Part shown: positions 1-6,463 of the stretch, piece after piece
Layout: each line of letters opens with the position of its first letter
Numbering within the stretch: the stretch's first letter is position 1
Origin: Planctomycetales bacterium ZRK34
GTDB taxonomy: Bacteria > Planctomycetota > Phycisphaerae > Phycisphaerales > Zrk34
Assembly: GCA_014873095.1 (NCBI GenBank)
Contig: CP050848.1
Span: forward strand, 4,275,850 to 4,339,849
Direction: 5' to 3'
Length of the DNA: 64,000 nt
Program-made: the position numbers and the translations under genes
The notes under the pieces: model-generated
What the model was told of the DNA's origin: nothing
The model's database searches: none
What the model saw: the letters and a program-made list of their open reading frames with translations, nothing else

Positions 1-698
1 AGTGATTTGAACCGCTCAAACGACAGGTCTTTCTGGCCGTACACCTTGCCCTGATATTCGAGCGGCTTGTGGGCCTGCCAGTTCATGATGGTCGACCAGT
101 GCGCATCATCGGGTGGCGGCGGCACATGCTCAAACAGGTCCGGGCAGACGGGATTCACAAACGGTCGCCAACGATGGCCGGTCGGCGGCGCGGCGGTGTG
201 TTCGGTATCCAGCAGCAAGCCGTTGGAAAAATGAAAGTTGTACTGATCGATCATCGCCTTGCGTGCGGGTTCGGTCACGCAGCGGATCTGCGTGTAGCCC
301 GGCTCGCCGTCGATCAACACGCGGCATGGAATCTGCGAGGCCGGTTCGCTCCACGCGCCATGGTTGCCGCTGTCGATGAAACAATCGGCGTCGGCGAATC
401 GCTGGTGAACTGTCGGCCCGTCAAGGCCGTGGTAGCGACCGCTGTGATCGACGAAAACGAATCGATCCGCCAGGCCGTGGCGCGCCAGCAGGTCGCGCAC
501 AATCTGCAGGCCGCTGGCCGGATCGTCGGTCAACTGATTGGCGAGCGGGTCGAAACAGGCATTGGGGTAGTCGGCCCGCTCGACGATGGTCAAGTCAGCC
601 CCGGCTCGCTGCAAGCCAAGGATGTATTGAAGGGCCCACGACAGATTGCCGCCCAGCGGGTAGCGCACCATGTGGGTCGCAAGCACTGCCCGGATCAT
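1..698 (-). CDS. Glycosyltransferase-like protein, 3' end beyond window (partial)
   Basis: A minus-strand frame opens at an ATG whose last two bases and next base form the TGA stop of the preceding pyruvyltransferase gene (ATGA overlap) and stays open to the window edge, giving 232 codons. Its N-terminus (MIRAVLATHMVRYPLGG, then WALQYILGL) lines up with the glycosyltransferase-like protein at 2453-3688 (LRIVITGLAATFPYGG, then YLQYALGL), and a later stretch (WSTIMNWQAHKPLEYQGKVYG) lines up with TLTTVGSWNPHEVSVQIDGQ of that protein. The two are therefore paralogues. The glycine-rich N-terminal strand-loop resembles GT-B fold glycosyltransferases, but no named family is certain. By position it is the last visible gene of the surface-polysaccharide operon. 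Function as a sugar transferase is inference from context and fold-like appearance. Confidence 0.75.
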   Translation of the reverse strand, partial: MIRAVLATHMVRYPLGGNLSWALQYILGLQRAGADLTIVERADYPNACFDPLANQLTDDPASGLQIVRDLLARHGLADRFVFVDHSGRYHGLDGPTVHQRFADADCFIDSGNHGAWSEPASQIPCRVLIDGEPGYTQIRCVTEPARKAMIDQYNFHFSNGLLLDTEHTAAPPTGHRWRPFVNPVCPDLFEHVPPPPDDAHWSTIMNWQAHKPLEYQGKVYGQKDLSFERFKS

Positions 699-1600
699 CC
701 ACAGCCCCCGGTCGGCTGGTGCGTGGAGATCGAGAGATGGTCGATCAACTCGGCGTGCATGGTGGACAGCGCCGTGCGGGCTTTTGAACGTCGATCGGTA
801 ACAAGATGCTTCGCGTCGGCGCTCCGGCAGAACGCGATCGCATCGTCGAGCCACTCAGCGGTCAGTTCGTCCGCCAGGCAGCACCAAGGCCAGCCGATGA
901 CTTTGCACTGAGCGGCAACTTTCGCGCCGCCGGCGATCGGGTCGATGACGATCGGCGGCACGTCGTTCTTGATCGACAGCACCGTGCCGTGCAGGCGGGT
1001 GGTGATGGTGAAATCCATCGCCGCGATCATTGACTCGATCTGCCCGCTGGAGCCCAGCCCGGTCTGGTTGTGATCGAGCCGGGTGTCGATCGGCACGACC
1101 GCAACGTCCAGCGACCCAAGATGATCGGTCACCAACTGGCCGACCTGTTCATGGCGGCCGCGCTTGCCGTATTCCTTCTGCGGGTGCACAAGGATCAACC
1201 CGACGCGCGGCACGCGCAGCGGCTCGGTCAGAAAGACCATGTCCGGCCGACCGGTGCGTGAACTATCCCGCTCGATGAGCAGATCGAACGGATTCCACTG
1301 GTCCAGATCCTGCAGCATCGTGAGGTTCAGGCCGATCCAACTGCAGTTGGCGAACCGGTCCAGCAAACCGGTCAGCGGGGGGCCGTTGCCGCACGGGCCG
1401 CAGACGAAGATGACGTGTGAGTATGCTTCGGGATCAAGCGTTTCCCATCGCTTGCCATCGGTGAACGGCACATCGACGGCGACGGTGTAGTCGATCCCCG
1501 CATCGGTCAGCCACTGCGCGGTCAGATCGCGCGCCAGCAGGTCGCCGGCTGAGGCGCCCATCTGCTCGAAGCTGAACCATCCTGCGATCAAGACACGCAT
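695..1600 (-). CDS. Polysaccharide pyruvyl transferase family protein (copy B)
   Basis: 301 residues. The family transfers pyruvate from phosphoenolpyruvate to sugar hydroxyls as ketals, making exopolysaccharide acidic, or does related surface-glycan chemistry. It begins MRVLIAGWFSF, carries the conserved TTRLHG motif near residue 200 and a GGAKV segment near 225, as expected of the CsaB/PssM-like superfamily. It is a clear paralogue of the protein at 3708-4622: the same IAGWFSF start, HxxFVCGP, NPFDLL-ERDS and VHxQKEYG motifs in the same order. It lies 28 bases after the sulfotransferase gene and overlaps the next gene by four bases, so it is translated within the same operon. The sugar substrate cannot be read from sequence. 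Confidence 0.88.
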   Translation of the reverse strand: MRVLIAGWFSFEQMGASAGDLLARDLTAQWLTDAGIDYTVAVDVPFTDGKRWETLDPEAYSHVIFVCGPCGNGPPLTGLLDRFANCSWIGLNLTMLQDLDQWNPFDLLIERDSSRTGRPDMVFLTEPLRVPRVGLILVHPQKEYGKRGRHEQVGQLVTDHLGSLDVAVVPIDTRLDHNQTGLGSSGQIESMIAAMDFTITTRLHGTVLSIKNDVPPIVIDPIAGGAKVAAQCKVIGWPWCCLADELTAEWLDDAIAFCRSADAKHLVTDRRSKARTALSTMHAELIDHLSISTHQPTGGCG

Positions 1601-1628
1601 GTCATATCCTCATCCCGATGATCCGCGG

Positions 1629-2456
1629 TCACGACACGGTCGAAGCCGGCCCGTGCTCGCTGAGCAGTTTCTGATTGGCGGCGATATAGGTTTCAAGTTC
1701 GGCCTGGAATGCGGGACCCTGGGCGGCGATCCGCTCGTCAAGCAACTGGTTGGCGAAAGCGTAAAGTTCCATGTCGAATTGATTGTATTCACGCACCATG
1801 TCCAGCACCGCATGGCTGTGATTTGCCGCGTCGGATTTGGTGGTGTTGACCAGACGCGGCAGGTAGTTGATCGACTCGGTCCAGCCGAATGTTCTGCCGG
1901 CCAGCAGCATGCAGGTATCGAAACGCTCGGTGATGCCGGTGAATTCGATGGCATGCGCGAGGTTGTGCTTGGCTGTTTCCAGATGCGTGCGGTTGCAGGC
2001 GATGCCGGGTTCGCAGCCGGCGACGCGCCGGACCTGATCGTTGCAGGCCTCGGCGAGATACGGGCCAGTGACAAAATCCTCCACCGTCATGTCGGCGGGA
2101 AGCTGACCGTAAGCCGCCAGGTGGTTGTACAGCGAGAGCACGCGTCGCACGGGTTCGCGAAGGATGGTCATGTATCGCGCCGGACGTCCCAGAGCTTCGT
2201 GCAGGCCGTAGGCAAAATGTCCGAGCACGGCGTTGACATCCGATCGACGCATGGCGTTGATTTGATCGCGGGGGATTTGGTCGCTCGCCGGTCGGATGAA
2301 TCCATCGGGCAGGTAGTACACGGCGGCGTGGAGGTAGCCGCCTTCGGCTTTGCTGTACGTGCCATCGTGATACTGCGCATAAAGGATCGAGCCGAGCGTG
2401 CTGCCGCCCGTTTTGGGGATGTGCAGATACAGAAACAGGGGTGGAGCCTTGCTCAT
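1629..2456 (-). CDS. Sulfotransferase family protein
   Basis: 275 residues, cytosolic. The family transfers sulfate from PAPS to a carbohydrate or other acceptor. The 5'-phosphosulfate-binding loop HIPKTGGST sits at residues 12-20, and a 3'-phosphate-binding region with R100 and S108 (TILREPVRRVLSLYNHL) follows at 97-113, the expected spacing for the Sulfotransfer_2 group of carbohydrate sulfotransferases. Its ATG overlaps the stop of the upstream glycosyltransferase-like gene (ATGA). It sits between two pyruvyltransferase/glycosyltransferase modules, which suggests that the exported polymer carries sulfate as well as pyruvate. The acceptor sugar is unknown. Confidence 0.88.
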   Translation of the reverse strand: MSKAPPLFLYLHIPKTGGSTLGSILYAQYHDGTYSKAEGGYLHAAVYYLPDGFIRPASDQIPRDQINAMRRSDVNAVLGHFAYGLHEALGRPARYMTILREPVRRVLSLYNHLAAYGQLPADMTVEDFVTGPYLAEACNDQVRRVAGCEPGIACNRTHLETAKHNLAHAIEFTGITERFDTCMLLAGRTFGWTESINYLPRLVNTTKSDAANHSHAVLDMVREYNQFDMELYAFANQLLDERIAAQGPAFQAELETYIAANQKLLSEHGPASTVS

Positions 2457-3688
2457 GTCTGACGCTCCATCGATGCGGTCATCTCGCCGGTCGCGCGGGG
2501 CGCATCACCCATGGCCGCTTCGATGAACTTCTGCAGCACGGTGCTCGCGTCAAAATATTCTCGTGCGATTTCCAGCGCGGCGCGCGACTGCCCGGCCGGG
2601 TCGGCCACGATCGCTTCGACGCCCGCCGCCGCTTCATCGGCGGTATTGAATGCGAATAGCCCCTTGCCGGTGGGGATGAATCGGCTGAAGCCGGTGTCCT
2701 GCACCACAACCGGCACGCTCAGCGCCAGGTAGCAGGCCGAGCGGCAGGAAAACCAACCGCTGCGGCTGGCGACGTAGGCGTGTTTGGCGACGCTGAACTC
2801 GCCGAGCGAATCGGCAAGATAGTCACGGTAAACCGCCGGATCCAGCGAGACGCCCAGCGCGTCGATCGGGTTCCAACCGTTTTCGATCAGTCGGCCGGCG
2901 GGGTAGTTGCCGCTGATCGCCAGTTCCATCGGGGCGCTGAGTCGCTTGGGCGCTTCGAGGAACCGCTGAAACTCGATGCTCTTGCCGCCGAACGATTGCC
3001 CGTCGATCTGGACACTGACTTCGTGCGGGTTCCATGAGCCGACGGTCGTGAGCGTTCGACGCCGGTGATCGATGGGTTTGCTTGCCGCGGTGAATCGATC
3101 GATCGTGATCGGCTGGCGGGTCGGCTGCCAGCGGATCAGGTCGTTGGGAATCAGGCAGTCAGAATTGCCGACGTTTTCGCCGAAGGTGAAGAACACGTCG
3201 TGGCGTTTGAGCCAGGCCAGATGCTCGAGCGCCGACTCGTGGTTCGGCGAATTCGCATCGGCGGCGGGGGCCAATTTGGCCTGGGTGTACATCGGATCGC
3301 TGTCGACAAAGGCGACGCGGTCGGCCTCGAAGCAATCGTCTTCCATCAGGCACGAGGCCGACAGATGAATGAACAGGTCGGCCGATCGGCAGAACGCCAT
3401 CGCCTGTTTCCAATCCCGGCCATAGCTTGTGCACGTGCCGTCGCGGAAAGCCCAGCGACCGTTCAACTCCGGCATGTGGCGGTCGAGGTTCGCGGCGAGT
3501 CGGCGGGCGTTTTCCTCGCCGCTTTCCACGAAGGTGGACGCTTCGGGGTTGTAACACCACTTGCCGGTGTCTTCGAGATACAGCACATCATGACCGAGCT
3601 GATGCAGGCCCAGCGCGTACTGGAGGTAGTCCCAGAACACGCCTCCATACGGAAACGTCGCGGCCAGGCCTGTGATCACGATCCGCAA
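2453..3688 (-). CDS. Glycosyltransferase-like protein (TTG start)
   Basis: 411 residues from a TTG start. A longer frame reaches 3745, but that would overlap the upstream gene by 38 bases. The TTG at 3688 has AGGAG eight bases upstream (3697-3701), and the start then aligns residue for residue with the paralogue at 1-698. The N-terminal VITGLAATFPYGG resembles a GT-B glycine-rich loop; a C-terminal region with VVVQDTGFSRFIPTGKG and an EAxAGVEAI helix resembles the donor-site half of GT-B enzymes (conserved E/G pattern seen in GT4-like proteins). I cannot name the family. It follows the pyruvyltransferase copy A by 19 bases and overlaps the sulfotransferase start, so it is part of the polysaccharide operon. 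Confidence 0.8.
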   Translation of the reverse strand: MRIVITGLAATFPYGGVFWDYLQYALGLHQLGHDVLYLEDTGKWCYNPEASTFVESGEENARRLAANLDRHMPELNGRWAFRDGTCTSYGRDWKQAMAFCRSADLFIHLSASCLMEDDCFEADRVAFVDSDPMYTQAKLAPAADANSPNHESALEHLAWLKRHDVFFTFGENVGNSDCLIPNDLIRWQPTRQPITIDRFTAASKPIDHRRRTLTTVGSWNPHEVSVQIDGQSFGGKSIEFQRFLEAPKRLSAPMELAISGNYPAGRLIENGWNPIDALGVSLDPAVYRDYLADSLGEFSVAKHAYVASRSGWFSCRSACYLALSVPVVVQDTGFSRFIPTGKGLFAFNTADEAAAGVEAIVADPAGQSRAALEIAREYFDASTVLQKFIEAAMGDAPRATGEMTASMERQT

Positions 3689-3707
3689 AACATCGACTCC
3701 TGTTGAC

Positions 3708-4622
3708 TCACTGGCTGATGCCGACCGAGGGGCGTGTGATCGCATCGATCATTTCCTGTCGCAGCGATTCGAGCGCCTCGCGCGCCCGGATCTGCGACAG
3801 GGCAACCTGCTGTCTGATCTCCGCCTTCAGGCAGCGGTCGATCGACTGATTGATCCAGTCGGCGGTGAGGTCATCCGCGGTGGTCACAATCGGCCATTGC
3901 ACCGAACGCGCCTGAGCGAGCACCTTGGCGCCGCCCTGGATCGCATCGATGGCCACGGCCGGGACGCCATTGTGCAGCGCCATCACCAGACCGTGCATCC
4001 GTGTGGTGATGACCAGGTCGGCCCGGGCGATCACCGTGTTGATCTGCTGAATCGTGTGCAGACCCGTCGCATTGTTTTCCAGCACGGTGTCCACCGGCAC
4101 GCACGCGATGTTCCGCCCGGCAAGTGTCTGGTGGATCAACTGGTGGGTTTGTTTGTGCAGGCCGCGGTCGCCGTATTCTTTCTGCTTGTGCACCAGCAGC
4201 AGGGCGGCGACGGGCACGCGGGCCGGATCGGAGGCGAAGACCAGGTCCGGCCGGGTCGTGCGTTCGCTGTCGCGCTCGTAGAGCAGGTCGAACGGGTTGA
4301 AGTCGGCCAGACGCTCGATCATGGACAGGTTCACGCCGACCTTCTGGCAGTGGTCGAATCGTTCGAGCAACTCGTGCGACATCGGCCGATCACGAAACGG
4401 GCCACATACGAAAAACAGATGCGTGTACTGCTGCGGATCGACAGCCTTCCAATCGAGCAACGGTTCAAACGGTTCGGCGCGGGCGATGTCACAGGCCAGC
4501 CCCGCCTCGCTGATCCAGCCAGCGAGTACCTGCGCAGCGAGAATGTCACCCGCAGTGGCATTGCAACCGGGAAAGCTGAACCAGCCGGCGATCATCGCGC
4601 GAGCCGCGGGGGCGGTGTTCAC
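3708..4622 (-). CDS. Polysaccharide pyruvyl transferase family protein (copy A)
   Basis: 304 residues. The start is GTG, overlapping the ABC transporter stop (GTGA), so translation is coupled. After a short leader the protein reads MIAGWFSF, then LFFVCGP, NPFDLLYERDSERT, VHKQKEYG and the family motif TTRMHG near residue 203, followed by IQGGAKV. It is homologous along its whole length to the copy at 695-1600, and the two flank the sulfotransferase in the same orientation. The family places pyruvate or a related group on surface polysaccharides. Having two copies suggests two acceptor sugars or two linkages in the repeat unit, which is inference. Confidence 0.88.
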   Translation of the reverse strand: MNTAPAARAMIAGWFSFPGCNATAGDILAAQVLAGWISEAGLACDIARAEPFEPLLDWKAVDPQQYTHLFFVCGPFRDRPMSHELLERFDHCQKVGVNLSMIERLADFNPFDLLYERDSERTTRPDLVFASDPARVPVAALLLVHKQKEYGDRGLHKQTHQLIHQTLAGRNIACVPVDTVLENNATGLHTIQQINTVIARADLVITTRMHGLVMALHNGVPAVAIDAIQGGAKVLAQARSVQWPIVTTADDLTADWINQSIDRCLKAEIRQQVALSQIRAREALESLRQEMIDAITRPSVGISQ

Positions 4623-6463
4623 TGCATCACCTCCGCGGGAGTCGTTTCCGCTGCGGTTCGGGCGTCACGCAACTGCTGGCGTTCAACCAGTCGGCGGTAC
4701 AACCCGCCGGCAGCCATGAGCTCTTCATGCGAGCCGCGTTCGGCGACCCGCCCGCTGTCGAGCACGAGAATGACATCCGCCTGGCGAATGGTGGACAGGC
4801 GATGAGCGATGATGAACGTCGTGCGGCCTTTCATCAGTTCTTCGATCGCCGCGAGGATGTCCGCTTCAGTCTTGGCGTCCAGCGCGCTGGTCGGCTCGTC
4901 GAGAATCAGAACCGGTGAGTCACGCAGGAACGCACGGGCAATGGCGATGCGCTGTCGCTCGCCGCCGGATAGCATCTGGCCCCGCTCGCCGACGACGGTG
5001 TCATAACCGTCGGGCAGTCGCGTGATGAAATCGTGGGCGTGGGCCGCGCGGGCGGCCTGCTCGATCTGCTTCTCCGTGGCGTCGGAGCGGGCGTAGCCGA
5101 TGTTTTCACGGATGCTGGTGGCGAACAGCACCGAGTCCTGCAAAACCAGGGCGAACTGGCTGCGCAGGTCGGCGAGCTTGTATTCCCGAAGGTCAACGCC
5201 ATCCAGAAGCACGCGTCCTGCGGTCGGGTCGTGATGGCGGATCAGCAGATTCATCAGCGTTGATTTGCCGGCGCCGGTCTGACCGACAATGCCGACCCTC
5301 GCGCCCGGATGAATGTCGATCGACACATCGCGCAGCACGGTGTCGCCGGTGTCGTAGGCAAACGATGCATTGTCGAAAGTCACGGCGCCGCGAGCCCGAT
5401 CGATGGGCCTGGCGTGCGGTTTGTCCTGAACGTCGGGCATGGCGTCGAGCAACTCGAACGATCGCTCGGCGCTGGCCAGCGCGTTCTGCATCGTCGCCAG
5501 CCGGGTGCTCATCGCCTGAAGCGGCCCGGTGATCTGCGCCAGGTACGCCCAGATCAGCAGCAACTCCCCGACGCTGAGCAATCCCTGGCGCACGTGCTGG
5601 ACGCCGAAGTAAAGGATCGACGCCGAACCGCAGAGCAGCGCCAGTCCGCTGCACACCTCGAAGAGACTCTGGCTCAGCGAAACGCGCACGGTTCGGCGCA
5701 TCGACCCGGCAGCCTCGGTGACAAAGCGATCATGCTCACGCTCTTCCTGGCCGAATGCTTTGACCACCCGCAGCGCGCCCAGCGATTCCTGCACGACGCC
5801 CATCGCGGAGCTTTCGAGTTTCTTCACGTCTTTCCAGCCGCGCCGCAGAATCGGCCCCCATCGGTTGATCAGCAGGATCAGCACGGGACAAAGCCCCAGC
5901 GCGATCAACGCCAGCCGCCAATCCAGCGAGAACATCACCACGAACATGCCGATGAGCATGAACAGCGACGCCAGGAAGGGGATCACGCCGTCCATCGTGA
6001 AGGTGCGAACGGCCGGCGCATCGTACTGGATTCGATAGGTCGAGTCGGAACTGCCCGTCACGTCGTGGTACTGAAGCGACAGGCGCTGGGCGTGTCGAAA
6101 AAGCAACGCGCGAAATGCAAGGATCATCCGCTGACTGGTCCAGCTCTTGAGTACGTACAGCGCCACGTTCGACGCCAGCGTGCAAACACTGACAAACACG
6201 AGAATGCCGATCGCCATCACGAGCAATTTGTCATCGCTGCCATGCCAGGCTGCGGGTGTGATTCCGCTGATCCAGCCGGGCACATCCTTGTCGCCGATCA
6301 CGCAGTCGACCGCGATGGCCAGCGGCAACGGCACCAGCAGTTTCAGCGGTGTGTACACCAGCGTGAGCACGCCGATCAGCGCGAGGTGCGGCCAGCAACC
6401 CCGCGTCTGTTTGATCAACCGGAGGTAGAGTCGTGCAGACGAATTGTTCGAGCTTGAGCTCAT
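4619..6463 (-). CDS. ABC exporter, fused permease and ATPase (MsbA-like)
   Basis: 614 residues in the inner membrane. The N-terminal half (about 25-320) has five or six hydrophobic segments of an ABC type I exporter; the C-terminal half is a complete ATPase with Walker A GQTGAGKS (394-401), Q442, signature LSGGERQ (498-504), Walker B VLILDEP (518-524) and switch H554. A single polypeptide of this length normally works as a homodimer. Members export lipid-linked glycans, lipid A, lipids or drugs. Encoded between a membrane glycosyltransferase fusion and glycan-modifying enzymes, with four-base overlaps on both sides, it most likely exports the polysaccharide or its lipid-linked precursor. Confidence 0.92.
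   Translation of the reverse strand: MSSSSNNSSARLYLRLIKQTRGCWPHLALIGVLTLVYTPLKLLVPLPLAIAVDCVIGDKDVPGWISGITPAAWHGSDDKLLVMAIGILVFVSVCTLASNVALYVLKSWTSQRMILAFRALLFRHAQRLSLQYHDVTGSSDSTYRIQYDAPAVRTFTMDGVIPFLASLFMLIGMFVVMFSLDWRLALIALGLCPVLILLINRWGPILRRGWKDVKKLESSAMGVVQESLGALRVVKAFGQEEREHDRFVTEAAGSMRRTVRVSLSQSLFEVCSGLALLCGSASILYFGVQHVRQGLLSVGELLLIWAYLAQITGPLQAMSTRLATMQNALASAERSFELLDAMPDVQDKPHARPIDRARGAVTFDNASFAYDTGDTVLRDVSIDIHPGARVGIVGQTGAGKSTLMNLLIRHHDPTAGRVLLDGVDLREYKLADLRSQFALVLQDSVLFATSIRENIGYARSDATEKQIEQAARAAHAHDFITRLPDGYDTVVGERGQMLSGGERQRIAIARAFLRDSPVLILDEPTSALDAKTEADILAAIEELMKGRTTFIIAHRLSTIRQADVILVLDSGRVAERGSHEELMAAGGLYRRLVERQQLRDARTAAETTPAEVMQ

Noticed and set aside
69..911. Long plus-strand frame of 280 codons across the first kilobase
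   Set aside because: It is antisense to the partial glycosyltransferase-like gene and the pyruvyltransferase gene, both with clear homology; its protein is Arg/Ala/Val-rich and without motifs. Similar long antisense frames (5309-6457, 6433-7665, 7666-8994, 10517-11833, 24304-25965, 40737-42257, 51414-52637) were rejected for the same reason, a usual effect of high GC.
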